Positions 50,247 through 63,718 are shown, counted from the first letter of the stretch. The stretch is DNA of 64,000 nucleotides from Ustulina deusta (GCA_023159155.1 JAJNNX010000040.1:450911-514910), one strand, 5' to 3'. Program-made: numbers and translations. The notes: generated by a model from the sequence alone, not told the origin.

Positions 50247-53200
50247 AAATGGGGTAGAGAAGCGTTAAATATAAAGTTAGCTATATAAGCTCAGAACACA
50301 ATTACTAACTGTTTAAATTAAAAGAAATCTAAATAGTTTTGCTTATATATAGCTTATTAGAGTAAAATATACAAAAAGTAAAGATTTTATTAATAAATAT
50401 AGTTTAAGAAATAAAACTAAAGTACTTAGTCTAGCTCTTTAATAGTTAAAAAGCTTTTAATAGTTAAAAAAATCGAAAACGTTTTTTGTAAAGAATTAAC
50501 TACTGATTTTTTAGCTATAGATTAAATATAAAAAATTATATATAACTTTACTAAAGAGTTCAGCAACTTTTAATTAATTAGTAATATGTTTAACTATTAA
50601 TAATAAATTATTACTGATTTTATTATTTAATGCTATAGTATTAAAATCTTATTGCTAAAATAAAAATAAAATTATAAATATAAAATTAAGTTAAATTTTT
50701 TTTAGGTTAGGGTTAAGGTTAGGGTTTTAAATTATATAACTTGCTAAATAATTTAAAAAAATTATAATAAAGTTAATATAAAGGGGAACTATTAAATAAT
50801 TAGAAAATTAAGCTATAGAGCACTATAGTTCTATTAAAAGCTATTTAAAATAAATAAACATACAAATAAATAAAATACTAGACTAATAGATAATATATAT
50901 ATATAGCTATTATATATATTATACCTAATAGTTTATATTTTCAAAAAAAAGTTATACCTTTTTAAGTTTAAAAAGTAGTAATTATTTAGTACAAAATATT
51001 AAAAAACCTTAAAAAGAACTAAAGCTTAAATAGGTCTAGTTATTTTATTAATATTATTTTGTTTTAAAAAGATATTATATTAAATAAATTAGTAGTTTTT
51101 TTTAAACTTTAAATTAGCAGCTATAATAAAAATTTAGGTAGTTTTTTTTAGTTCTAATAAGCATAAGCTGCTCGAAAGATTTTTTTTATATTTATATAAT
51201 TTTATACTAAGTTATAATAGCTTAGCAATATAAAAAGAGCTTTAATATTATTAAACTTTTTTTAATTAATAATTAAATTTTTATTGCTATATTATATTTA
51301 AATAAATTATTTATTTAAAATATTAAAAAGATATTTTTAATAATATAATATACTATAAAATTTTAACTAAACTTTTATAAAAAACTTAAAATATAAACAA
51401 AACATAGTATATTTTGTAAGCTTAGTTATAATAAAGCTTTTTTTAATATAAAAAAAATAAATAAATAAGTATAAAATATAAAATTTTTTATTTATGTTTT
51501 TTTTAAATAGTTTAGTTATAATAAAAGTATTAGGCTATATTTTTATTATAATTTTAATATTTAAAAAATTCTATCGAAAATTTAAATAAAACTAAAATAT
51601 TTTAAGGCCTCTAAAAAAAAATTTAAAAATAAACAAAATAATATCTATTTTATTACTATTAATAATAATATAAATATTATTAATATATTTTATATAAAAA
51701 ATAAAAAAATTATTTAATAAAGCAAGTTTTTTTTAAATACTATTATGCCTTTTAAAATAAATAGTATATAAGTTAATAATAATAAAAGCATAATTTATAC
51801 CTATTATAAGACTGTTTTTTTATTAAAACTATTAATTTTAATATTTAAAATAGTTGTTTTATATTATAAATATAACTATATTATATATAGTACTACTTAG
51901 GATACTAAAATTTAAAATAAAAAAATCTAGGTTTTAGATATAAAGTTTATATATAAAGTAATAGGAATATTTATATAAAAAAACTTAATATTTTTAATAA
52001 ATAGCTATAAAAATTTATTATTACTTTAGGGTTAAACTTATTAAAATTGTTATATTAGCTTTTTTATTAAAAAAATAACCTATAAAAAAGATTTTAGCAA
52101 AAGTTATAAAAAATAATTAAAAACTAAAAAAATATATAATATTACTTATAAATATAAAAATATAATAAAATAAAATGCCTATAGGTTTTTATATATTTTA
52201 AATATTATATAAAACTTTAATAGTACTTCTAGTATTTTTTTATATATATATGTTTTTAAATTAAAAAAAAGTTTTTATTTTTTTAGTTTAAATATTAACT
52301 TTTTTTTTATATTATTTAAAAAAATAAAACTTTTAAATTTATATATATTAAAATTAGTAAACATATTAATATATATAATATTATATTAAAACATAAAAAT
52401 AATTATAATTTTTAGATTTTTATTAGTAATTTTAACTAAAAGATTATAATTTTAAAAATAGTTTTAAGTTATTTTTTATTTATAAAATAAATAGCTTTAA
52501 AATATATTAGTACTGCTTAAAAGCTTTATTATAATTTGTTTATTAAGAACTTTTAATATTATATCAATTTTTTTTTGATTTTATATAAAACTTAAATATA
52601 TATTTAAGATCTAAAGCGTAGTTACAAAAGTACTATTTTAAACATACAATATAATAAAAATAATCTTTTATATTTTTAATATTATGTTTTATAAGATTTT
52701 ATAAAAAAATAAATTTATAATTAATTACTAATATATATTTAATCTTATTAAGTAATATAACTAATTTATATTTAAAAATATTTAAAAAAATAGTTTAAAT
52801 TAAATCTATTTTTTAGGTTTTTATAAAAAAAAATTTAATTTTTATTTTTGTATTATTTAAAAGTTTGCTATATATAATAAAATAAAAGTCCAAAAGCTAT
52901 AAACGAAAATCTTTTAAATATTAAGAAAAGAATATAGCTATGCTTAAATCTAAGCTTTTTTTTTTTTTTTAGTTGATTTTTTGGCATTTTTTTGGATTTT
53001 ATTTTTGTTTTTTTTTTTTATACCTTTAGTTTTTCTAGGGTTAGATTTTTTTAAAATCTTTTTTTTAAATAATTTTATAATAATAAATTAATATATGTTT
53101 TTAATACAAAATAACAAATAGAAACTTACTTTTAGTTTTTTTGTTTTTTTTTAAAAGTTTATTTAAATTTTTTTAAATAAAAGTTAATAAGCGTAGCAAC

Positions 53201-53929
53201 AGTCTTATTATATATATTAAAACTTTCAAATTTAGCTGCAGTTTTATTTTTTAAGTTAATATTTTTTAATTTTTAAATCAAAACATAATTATTTCTAACA
53301 CAAGTAATCAAAATAGCTTTTATATAATAAGCTAAACCTATACTATAAATATTATTTATATTAACTTTTATTTTTTTTAGTATAGAACCGCTATTTTAAT
53401 AAAATAAATTAGCTATAACTAATATAGTAGCCCTAAGCGCTATAATATATTATTTAATTACTTTTTTAATTTTTTTGTACTATTAGTTTTTATTAAATAC
53501 AAAAGCAAATTAAAAAACAGTAACTTTTTATTTTTTTAATTTAAAATAAGTTTTAAAAATATTTTTTTTTATTTTTTTTGTTTTTGCTTTAATAATAGTA
53601 GTAGTAGCGTTACTTTTAATTATTTTTTAAAAGTTATTTAAAAATTAAATCTTAAGTACTTTTACTACATAAATAATAAATATAAAAAAAGTTCCGCCTA
53701 TAATAAATGTTTTTTTATAAGCAGTAATAATATTAGAAGTATTGCCAAGTTTAATTATAGTATAGTATATACTAGTAAAATATTTAGTATAGTTAGCATA
53801 AAACATTTTAAAAAAGGTAAAAATTAGCTCGGATATAGTACTAATATTATAAAAAATATTATTAATAATTATTTTAGTGTTAATAATTTTAATAGATTAA
53901 ACAAAAGAGGTTGCTATTTTAATATAATA
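50234..53929 (-). mobile_element. Telomere-linked tandem unit, copy 1 (about 3.7 kb)
   Basis: This is the first of two full head-to-tail copies. It is less mutated than copy 2, for example GAAATGGGGTAGAGAAGCG against AAAATAGGGTAGAAAAGTA. It begins directly after interstitial TTAGGG and contains a second short telomere-like stretch at 50702-50727. A lysine-rich reading frame survives on the minus strand near 53060-52950 (SNPRKTKGIKKK and similar) and the frame is conserved in copy 2, which suggests coding toward the centromere. The family is not identified. Options are a telomere-targeted non-LTR element or a telomere-linked helicase repeat. Confidence 0.6.
50702..50727 (+). repeat. Telomere-like repeats inside tandem unit copy 1
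   Basis: The sequence TTAGGTTAGGGTTAAGG and a further TTAGGG lie about 470 bases into the unit. The matching place in copy 2 (about 54400-54425) reads AAGTTAAGGTTAAAGTTAG, as expected after G-to-A change. The stretch is therefore an integral part of the unit. Confidence 0.7.
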
Positions 53930-56900
53930 GGTTAAAGTTAAAAAATAGGGTAGAAAAGTATTAAATATAAAGTTAGCTATATAAGCTTAAAATATAATTA
54001 CTAACTATTTAAATTAAAAAAAATCTAAATAGTTTTGTTTATGTATAGTTTATTAAAGCAAAGTATATAAAAAGTAAAAATTTTATTAATAAATATAATT
54101 TAAAAAACAAAACTAAAATATTTAGTCCGGCTTTTTAATAGTTAAAAAGCTTCTAATAATTAAAAAAATTAAAAATGTTCTTTATAAAGAATTAACTGCT
54201 AACTTTTTAGCCATAGATTAAATATAAAAAATTATATATAACCCTGCTAAAAAGTTCGGTAACTTTTAATTAATTAGCAATATATTTAACTATTAGTAAT
54301 AAATTATTATTAATTTTATTGCTTAATACTGCAGTATTAAGATTTTATTACTAAAATAAAAATAAAACTATAAATATAAAATTAAGTTAGATCTTTTTTA
54401 AGTTAAGGTTAAAGTTAGAGTTTTAAACCGTATAACTTACTAAATAACTTTAAAAAAATCATAACAAAGTTAGCATAAAAAAAAACCATTAAACTGGAAG
54501 GTTAAACCATAAAACACTATAGTTCTAACTAAAAGCTGCTTAAAGCAAGCAAGCATATAAATAAATAAAGCACTAGATCAGTTGATAATATATATATATA
54601 GCTACTATATATATTATACCTAATAATTTATATTTTTAAAAAAAAGCTATACTTTTTTAAGTTTAAAAAGTAATAATTACTTAATATAAAACACTAAAAA
54701 ACCTTAAAAAAAACCAAAACTTAAATAAGTTTAGCTATTTTATTAATATTATTTTGTTCTAAAAAAATATTATATTAAATAAACTAGTAGTTTTTTTTAG
54801 ACTTTAAATTAGTAGCTATAATAAAAACTTAAGCAGTTTTTTTTAGTCCTAATAAATATAAACTATTTAAAAAACTTTTTTTATATTTATATAATCCTAT
54901 ACTAGGTTATAATATTTTAGCAATATAAAAAAAGCTTTAGTATTATTAAACTTTTTTTAATTAATAACTAAATCTTTATTGCTATATTATACTTAAGCAA
55001 ACTATTTATTTAAAATATTAAAAAAATATTTTTAATAATATAATATATTATAAAATTTTAACTAAGCTTTTATAAAAAACTTAAAATATAAACAAAACAT
55101 AATATATTTTATAAGCTTAGCTATAATAAAGCTTTTTTTAATATAAAAAAAATAAACAAATAAATATAAAATATAAAGTTTTTTATTTATATTTTTTTTA
55201 AATAGCTTAATTATAATAGAAATATTAAGCTATATTTCTATTATAATTTTAATGTTTAAAAAGTTTTATTAAAAATTGAAATAAAACTAAAATATTTTAA
55301 AACTTTTAAAAAAAAATTCAGAAATAAACAAAATAATATCTATTTTATTGCTATTAATAATAATATAAATATTATTAATATATTTTATATAAAAAGTAAA
55401 AAAATTATTTAATAAAGCAAATTTTTTTGGAATACTGCAGCAGGGCTGGTGCTAGCGGCCCGCTGGCAGCTGCGAATGTGGCTGTACGTCAATTGTTAGC
55501 CGTATTCGGGCCGCCCGCGGCCCGAATCGGCTGATCTTCGGCTGCATTCAGGGGTTCGAATAGCTATAAAAGCCTTCGAACTTCTCAGAGCAACACTTAC
55601 TTCAAAGGCATAGCATTCATACCAGTTTTCTAGTAGCAGGCGCTCTAGTTTGTTTTAGTTGTTTTTTAGTTATTTTTGGTGTCGAGTTGCCCCGTCCTTC
55701 TTCAATACTATTCCGCTTTTTAAAATAAGCAGTATATAAGTTAGTAATAATAAAAGCACAATTTATACTTATTATAAAACTATTTTTTTATTAAAACTAT
55801 TAATTTTAATATTTAAAATAGTTATTTTATATTATAAATATAACTATATTATATATAGTATTACTTAAAATATTAAAATTTAAAATAAAAAAAGTCTAAA
55901 TTTTAGATATAAAGTTTATATATAAAATAATAAAAATATTTATATAAAAAGACTTTATATTTTTAGTAAGTAGTTATAAAAATTTATTATTATTTTAAGG
56001 TTAAACTTATTAAAATTATTATATTAGTTCTTTTATTAAAAAAATAATCTATAAAAAAAACTTTAGCTAAAGTTATAAAAAATAATCAAAAACTAAAAAA
56101 ATATATAATATTACTTATAAATATAAAAATATAATAAAACAAAATACTTATAAGTTTTTATATACTTTAAATATTATATAAAACTTTAGCAATACTTCTA
56201 ATATTTTTTTATATATATATATTTTTAAATTAAAAAAAAGTTTTTATTTTTTTAGTTTAACTATTAACTTTTTTTTTATATTATTTAGCAAAACAAAACT
56301 TTTAAATTTATATATATTAAAATTAGCAAATATATTAATATATATAATATTATACTAAAATATAAAAATAACTATAATTTTTAGATTTTTATTAATAACT
56401 TTAACTAAAAAATTATAATTTTAAAAATAGTTTTAAATTATTTTTTATTTATAAAATAAATAACTTTAAAATATACTAGCACTGCTTAAAAGTCCTATTA
56501 TAACTTATTTATTAAAAACTTCTAATATTATATTAATTCTTTTTTTAATTTTATAATATATATAAAATAGTTGCTATACTAGAATTTATTATATATAAAA
56601 TTTAAATATATATTTAAAGTCTAAAACATAGTTACAAAAATACTATTTTAAACATACTATATAATAAAAATAATTTTTTTTATTTTTAATATTATATTTT
56701 ATAAAATTTTATAAAAAAATAATTTTATAATTAATTACTAATATCTATTTAATTTTACTAATCAATATAACTAATTTATATTTAAAAATATTTAAAAAAA
56801 CAGTTTAAATTAAATCTATTTTTTAAGTTTTTATAAAAAAAAACTTAATTTTTATTTTTGTACTATTTAAAAGTTTGCTATATATAACAAAATAAAAATC

Positions 56901-57937
56901 TAAAAGCTATAAATAAAAATTCTTTAAATATTAAAAAAAAAATGCAGCTATATTTAAATTTAAGCTTTTTTTTTTTTTTTAGTCGACTTTTTAGCAGTCT
57001 TTTTAACTTTATTTTTGTTTTTCTTTTTTATATTTCTAGTTTTTCTAGGGTTAGATTTTTTCAAAGTCTTTTTTTTAGATAATTTTATAATAATAAGTTA
57101 GCATATATTTCCAATACAAAATAGCAAACAAAAATTTGCTTTTGGTTTTTTTGTTTTTTTTAAAAACTTATTTAAATTTTTTAAACAAAAATTAATAAAC
57201 ATAGCAATAGTTTTATTATATATATTAAAACTTTTAGACTTAGCTATAGTTTTATTTTTTAAATTAATATTTTTTAATTTTTAAATTAAAGCATAATTAC
57301 TTTTAGTACAAATAATTAAAATAGTTTTTATATAATAAACTAATCTTATACTATAAATATTGTCTATATTAACCTTTATTTTTTTTAGTATAAAACTATT
57401 ATTCTAATAAAATAAGCTAGCTATAACTAATATAATAACCCTAAACACTATAATATATTATTTAATTATTTTTTAAATTCTTTTATATTATTAGTTCTTA
57501 TTAAATATAAAAACAGATTAAAAAATAGAAATTTTTTGTTTTTTTAACTTAAAATAGGGTTTAAAAATATTTTTTTTTATTTTTTTTGTTTTTGCTTTAA
57601 TAATAGCAATAGTAGCATTACTTTTGATTATTTTTTAAAAGTTATCCAAAAATTAAATCTTAAATATTTTTACTATATAAATAATAAATATAAAAAAAGT
57701 TCCGCTTATAACAAATGCTTTTTTATAAATAGTAATAGTATTAAAAATATTACTAAGTTTAATTATAATATAATATATACTAGTAAAATATTTAGTATAG
57801 TTAATATAAAACATTTTAAAAAAAATAAAAATTAGTTCAAATATAGTACTAATGTTACAAAAAATATTATTAATAACTATATTAATACTAGTAATTTCAA
57901 TAAATCAAACAAAAAAGGTTGCTATTTTAACATAATA
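53930..57937 (-). mobile_element. Telomere-linked tandem unit, copy 2, with a later insertion
   Basis: It is collinear with copy 1 along its length; without the 267-base insertion and its 6-base target duplication it measures about 3.73 kb. Its differences from copy 1 are overwhelmingly C-to-T and G-to-A. The lysine-rich minus-strand frame is retained near 57080-56960 (SNPRKTRNIKKKNKNK). A small extra segment of about 40 bases lies near 56555. Confidence 0.7.
55437..55703. mobile_element. Young GC-rich insertion, probable solo LTR or short non-autonomous element
   Basis: These 267 bases of normal GC content interrupt copy 2. The flanks are AATACT at 55431-55436 and again at 55704-55709, while copy 1 has the site only once (AAATACTATT near 51735), so this is a target-site duplication. 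Inside are a GC-rich inverted region (CGGGCCGCCCGCGGCCCG), a TATAAAAG box near 55565 framed by GTTCGAA and TTCGAAC, and a pyrimidine-rich end. Read with a 5-base duplication it would begin TG, like an LTR. It shows no RIP decay, so it arrived after the surroundings were mutated. Confidence 0.75.
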
Positions 57938-58059
57938 AATTAAAGTTAAAAAATAAAATAAAAAAACATTAAATATAAAGTTAGCTATATAAACTTAGAA
58001 TATAATTACTAATTATTTAAATTAAAAAAAATCTAAATAGTTTTGCTTATATATAGCTT
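57938..58059. repeat. Telomere-linked tandem unit, copy 3, 122-base stub
   Basis: It matches the first 120 or so bases of copies 1 and 2 (AAATATAAAGTTAGCTATAT, ATCTAAATAGTTTTGCTTAT) and then breaks at CTTGGCTATAGGGACGCC into unrelated, less AT-rich sequence. It is a truncated third unit, which supports an array that once extended further toward the telomere. Confidence 0.7.
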
Positions 58060-59080
58060 GGCTATAGGGACGCCTACGCGCACCCCTCCGGTCCGCAATA
58101 GCTATACTTTTACCTGCAAGAACTACTAGGTTATCTTTAGCGTATAATACAAACTAGTAGAAAACTACCCCCTATTTTTTATAAAACTACTATATAATAC
58201 AATACGCCCTGCCTAAATAAATATGTGCTACCCGAACTAGTATTAAACTATAGCAAACTACTAGTAAAGGTCTAGCGTTAGTAAAAATAATTAATAAAAA
58301 TACTTAACTGGTATATGTAGCGCCTGTAGGTCTACCTAAGCGCTTTTATTACCCCACGTTACGCTTATATCCCTTACATACTAATTTACAAAAACTATAT
58401 ATAAAACTAACATTTTTTTACCTATATTACTGCTTACGCCCTAATACTAAAAACTTTTACCACTTATTTTTATTTATTTATTTATATACTTAATTAATTA
58501 ATTAACTATATATAACGTATACCTTTATATTGCTACCCGTGCCCTAACGCTGTTTTATTTAAATTTTTATATTTTTATTTAACCTACTTAATTAATTAAT
58601 ATATATAACATATATAACGTAACATATATACTTATATTTCCTATATATCTACTAACTATATATTTATAACTACTTTATATATTTACAACTATACATATAA
58701 CCTAACGTACTACTTATTACTACGCTTTATTAATTTTAATTACTTACTTAATTTTTTAATTAATCTATATATATTTCTTACCTCTATAACACTTTTATAT
58801 ATGCGCTTAATACAACATGATTACTATACACAACATATATATCTATAAAAAAACACTTATATTTATTAAAAATCTACTTATTTCTTACTATACTTGCAAC
58901 ATATAATATTTCTATAACCCTTCCAACGTATAACATATCTGCGGTCCCATTATACCTAGTAGCTTAAATCTTTTAGGTACGCTCTTACACGTAAATTTAT
59001 ACTACTTATATACGCCTATTTATAACTTTTGTTAAAAACACGTATTAAAACAAGTTATATTAATATAATTTCTAAACGTA
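58060..59080. other. Less-mutated subtelomeric sequence with plus-strand C excess
   Basis: It begins abruptly after the copy 3 stub with a short GC-rich stretch (GGGACGCCTACGCGCACCCC). It is AT-rich but keeps CA, CG and CC dinucleotides, and C clearly exceeds G on the plus strand. No gene is visible. Confidence 0.5.
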
Positions 59081-59084
59081 ACAA

Positions 59085-59175
59085 TACCTAATAAAAACAA
59101 TAAAACAATATTTAAACAAAACTACTTTAAAACAAAACTACTTTAAAACAAAACTACTTCAAAACAAAACTAAAT
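59085..59175. repeat. Minisatellite, unit AAAACAAAACTACTTT (16 bp)
   Basis: About four to five head-to-tail copies with little divergence are followed by related AAAACAAGTTATATTA-type units that continue to about 59480. Confidence 0.65.
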
Positions 59176-59189
59176 AAATTAAAATAATA

Positions 59190-59480
59190 TTAAAACAAGC
59201 TGTATTAAAATAATATTATAACAAGTTATATTAATATAATATTAAAACAAATTATATTAAAATAATAATATTTAATTAAAATACTACTTAACTAATATAA
59301 TATTAAAACAAGCTATATAACAACAAATATTAGGACTAGCTATATTAAAACAATACTTAACTAAAATAATATCTAATTAATATAATATCTAACCAATATA
59401 ATATTTAAACAAGCTTTATTAAAATAATATTAAAACAAGTTATATTAATACAAGTTATATTAATATAATATTTAAATAAA
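59190..59480. repeat. Degenerate 16-bp minisatellite, block 1
   Basis: Repeated variants of ATATTAAAACAAGCT / ATATTAATACAAGTT are spaced by short AT sequence. They belong to the same family as the denser block at 60335-60730. Confidence 0.6.
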
Positions 59481-60334
59481 ATATATTAAAACAATTTTAC
59501 TTTAATACTAATTACTATATATAACAAAACAAGTTATATTAAAACAATATTTATACGAGTTATATTAAACTATTAATATAATATTTAGAAAGAATTCTTT
59601 AAAATAACTTTATATTATTACTAGTTATTATATATAATATATATACAACCTATAATAATCGCTTATATTTATAACGCTTTTTTATGTATATTTTTAATAG
59701 TTATATATATGCATTATTAAAAATATTTGCTAATACTTGCCTTAAGAACTTAAAAAACTTGTATTAAAACTTATTATATTAACTACGCTTTTATACTCGC
59801 ATACGCCTATTTCTAATACCTATATAGCATATATAGTATTAAATTAATATATATTAAAAAAATAATAACTTATATTTAAATAATTTATATTATAAACATT
59901 TATATTAAGTATAGCTAAAACAGGCTTAGATTTATAACTTTTGCTTTATTAGAACTAAAAATATATTTAGATCCTTAACCAGTTTTTTATAAAATCTTTA
60001 GCTACTTTTATATTAATTTATTATAGTTATAAACCTAATATTTAATAGTTTTACTTTTATATTGTCCGTTTTTTATTAATTATATTGCTTATTATATATT
60101 ATAAACCTTCTATGCTATATTTATAACATTTATATATGCTTATTTATAACGCTTATATATATATATTTATAATATTTTTATTAATAAGATTTATATTTAA
60201 ATAACTTTTATTAAAACAATACAAAAATAGCTATATTATAAACACCTATATTATAAACCGCCGTATTACTAATACTTGTATTACTAACACCCGTTAGAAA
60301 TAACTATTAAGAACACCCCTATTTAAGCCATTTG

Positions 60335-60730
60335 TATTAATATAAGTTATATTAATATAAGTTATATTATAACAAGTTATAACAAAACAAGTTATATTAA
60401 AACAAATTGTATTAAAACAATTTATATTGCGATAAGCTATATTTAAACAAGCTATATTTAAACAAGTTATATTAAAACGTGCTATATTAAGATAAGCTAA
60501 ATTTAAACAAGTTATATAAAAATGTGCTATATTAAAACGTACTATATTAAAAGAAGCTATATTTAAACAAGTTATATTAAAACAAGTTATATTAAAACTA
60601 GCTATATTAAAACAAGCTATATTAAAACAAGCTAAATTTAAACAAGTTATATAAAGACGTGCTATATTAAAACGTGCTATATTAAAACTAGCTATATTAA
60701 AATAAGTTATATTAAAACAAGCTATATTAT
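60335..60730. repeat. Degenerate 16-bp minisatellite, block 2
   Basis: About 24 head-to-tail units approximate TATATTAAAACAAGCT, with common variants GTTATATT, ACGTGCT and ACTAGCT. The order of variants suggests local slippage and unequal exchange. There is no unique spacer between units, so it is not a CRISPR-type array. Confidence 0.8.
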
Positions 60731-61287
60731 AAACTTTTATATAAATAATATTTATATGTTTTTTTATAATACTATAATATATATATATATATATATTTAG
60801 CTATATATATTTATATTTATTATTAATTATATTAATTCTTATTTTATTTTATTTTATTTTTAGTTTTTTAATTTTTTTTTTTATTTAACTTTTATTTTTT
60901 TTTAACTTAATTTAAATTTAATTTTTTTTTTTATAACTTTATATTATTTTTATTATAATATAATTATTTTTATTAAGTAATAATTTTATTTTGTTTTTTA
61001 TATAGCTAATTTAAATATATATAAATAATTTTATATTTTTAAAAAAAACTATTATAAAAATATTCTTTAATTTAAAACTACAATTTATATTTTTATAACT
61101 ATTATTTTATATATATTTTTTTAATTAGCTTTTAATATATAAACTATTAAATATTTTAAAAATAAAAACTAAAAATAAAAAAATAAGAATTAAAATATAA
61201 AAAAATTCAAAAAGTTAATAATTTAATAATTTAATAATTAAAAATTTTTTAAAAAATTTTGAAACTTTAAAATTAAAAAAGAAAAAA

Positions 61288-61386
61288 AATAAAAAAACTA
61301 AAAAACTAAAAAACTAAAAAACTAAAAAACTAAAAAACTAAAAAACTAAAAAACTAAAAAACTAAAAAACTAAAAAACTAAAAACT
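61288..61386. repeat. (CTAAAAAA)n microsatellite
   Basis: About twelve near-perfect copies of an 8-base unit sit in poly-A-rich sequence. No function is visible. Confidence 0.8.
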
Positions 61387-62432
61387 TTAAAAACTTAAAA
61401 ATATAAATACTAAAAATATTATTAAAATTAATAGTTTTAATAAACTATATTAGTTTTATATTAATTTTATATATAAATAAAACTAAAACTAAATAAAAAT
61501 ATTTTTATTTATATTTTAAGATTATTTATTATTAATTAATCTTTAATTTAAGCTTATAATAATAAACTAAAGTTATTTTTTAAAAATCTTATATATATTT
61601 TATTTTTTTTATTTTTTTTATTATAACTAAAACTTAGACTTTAAATCACTTTAATATACCTATAATAATTATATATAAAATATACACTTATTTCTTTCTT
61701 TTATTAAATAGCAACTTTATATTTCCTTAAAACTTTATTAGCTATAAAATCAGAACATAAAAAGCATATTTATTACTATTTATATATATATTAAAATATT
61801 CTTACTTTCTTTTATAATATAAACAAGCTAAATATAACACTTATATATTATTTATTTTACTTTTTAGTTGTTGTTCTTTTTAATATACTTATAGAATGCC
61901 TAGTATTGCTTTGCTTTTTATTTGTAGCATTTCTAATTACTGCTTTATAAATTAAATACTTTTAAAATATATAAACTTTTTTATTAGTTTAGCTTTATTA
62001 AGTTATAATATTATTAATATTTTTTAAAATATTCTTAATTAAACATTTTAATCAACTATAGTTATATTTACTAAGTTACCTAATTAAAACAACTTTAATT
62101 GCAAAAATATTAAAATAAAAAGCTTTGCTTTTAGTTTATTACTTTTTATATTAACTTTATATTTAAATTATTTTATTTACTCTAACTTTAAATCTATTTA
62201 TTTTATATCGATTAATAATTTTATTAAAATATTGCATGCTACTAACAATCCTAATTATAATAAAACTTTTAAAATTTAAAAATCTAACAAAAAAAACTAT
62301 TTTGCTACATTTAGCAATAATCCTTTTTATTTATTTAACTTTATTCCTACTAACGCTTTGCTTATTTATTTTACTACTTATTTTAGCAATAGTTAAAATT
62401 TTAGCACTAATATAAAGCTTAAAATATAATAC

Positions 62433-62702
62433 TTAGCTATTTTTTAACGCTATTACAACTTTTACATAACTTTTAAGCCCTATAAATAGTTTTAGCCTAA
62501 CTATATTTTTATTAGAAAGTTTATAATTATTTTTTTTTAGCAAAAAAACAATAGCCCGTTTGTTTGGATTATTTGCTTTTTTATTAGCTATAGTTTTAAT
62601 AAGTATAATTAACCGATTAAAATACTTAGTATAAATAACCCTAATAACATTTACTAATAATTTATTGTAATACTTCAAACTTTTTAAAAAAAACTTTAGC
62701 AC
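62433..62702 (-). other. Surviving 89-codon open frame in degraded DNA, possible element fragment
   Basis: This is one of very few long open frames in the AT-rich blocks. The product is rich in Lys, Asn and Ile (for example IYTKYFNRLI and NKRAIVFLLKK), as expected if a normal protein were shifted by RIP without gaining stops. I do not recognise it. It could be a chance frame in stop-poor sequence or a worn transposon domain. Confidence 0.2.
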
Positions 62703-63718
62703 AATCCTAATAATATTATTTTATAATACTTAAACTAAACGCCTGCTAATACAAACTTTAATATAGTTTAGTTCCTTTTTAATAAGTTGTTTTATATAAA
62801 TTACTAGAAAATTATATAAAATATTATTAATATATTTATTAAGTAGTCCGGATTAATAATTATATTAAAATTTAAAAACTATAATTATTTACATATTTAA
62901 TATAGTTAAAAAGAAGTTTAACAGTTAAAAAAACAACTTTTTTTATAAAAAGATATAAGTACTATATTTAGGTTAATACGCTTTTTATTGCTTTAATAAT
63001 ACTAGAGTTAGAAAAACTAAAATTTAGAAAAAAAAAAAAAAACTTAAAATAGCAGCTAGTAGTAATTCTATATATAAAATAGCATACTATACTATATATA
63101 GCTTTAAAACAAATAATATATATATTTTTTTTTATTTAATTATTTTTTAAAACTAAAATTATATAGTTTTAAAAAAGCTATAAAGTTCTAATAGTATAGT
63201 ATATATATTGGTTTATATATAGATTATTTAGCTTATATAGGCTGTTTGCTATATATGTATATAAGCGGCTAACTTAGATTCTGAAGTGTTTCCGGTCTAA
63301 AGTAGTTATATTTTTTATTTAGCTTATAGCATTTGTAAATAGTTTTACTAACTGTTTTGTAACTATTGTACGGTTTACTTAGTTTATTATAGTTCTAAAT
63401 AAGTTAAAAAGTTTAGTAGTAAGTTAGATATAATATATAAAGCAATTTAATTATATATTTAGTTTAAGCTCTAAAATACCTAGATTAATAAAAAATATAT
63501 AACTAAATAAAAACTTAATATTATTAATTTTATATATATATATATATATTTTTTTTTATTGAAGTAGTTTTTATTAAAAAAAATTATTTTTATTAGATTT
63601 ATAAATTTATATATATACATTACTTTTATTTTTTATTTAGTTATAATATATAATATATTAAAATTATATAGTTTAAATATTTTGCTAGCTTAAATATATT
63701 AAATTATAATATATTTAG

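Larger units (their letters stand above)
48341..63718. repeat. AT-rich, RIP-degraded subtelomeric block 2
   Basis: About 15 kb has the same extreme composition as block 1, reaching the telomere. It contains interstitial telomere repeats, the ~3.7-kb tandem units, a young GC-rich insertion and minisatellites, listed separately. 48341-50203 shows only degraded sequence of no nameable family, apart from a few less-mutated patches such as 49385-49510. Confidence 0.8.

Noticed and set aside
60335..60730. Regular short repeats resembling a CRISPR array
   Set aside because: Units are head to tail with no unique spacers, there are no cas genes, and the host is a eukaryote. This is a minisatellite.
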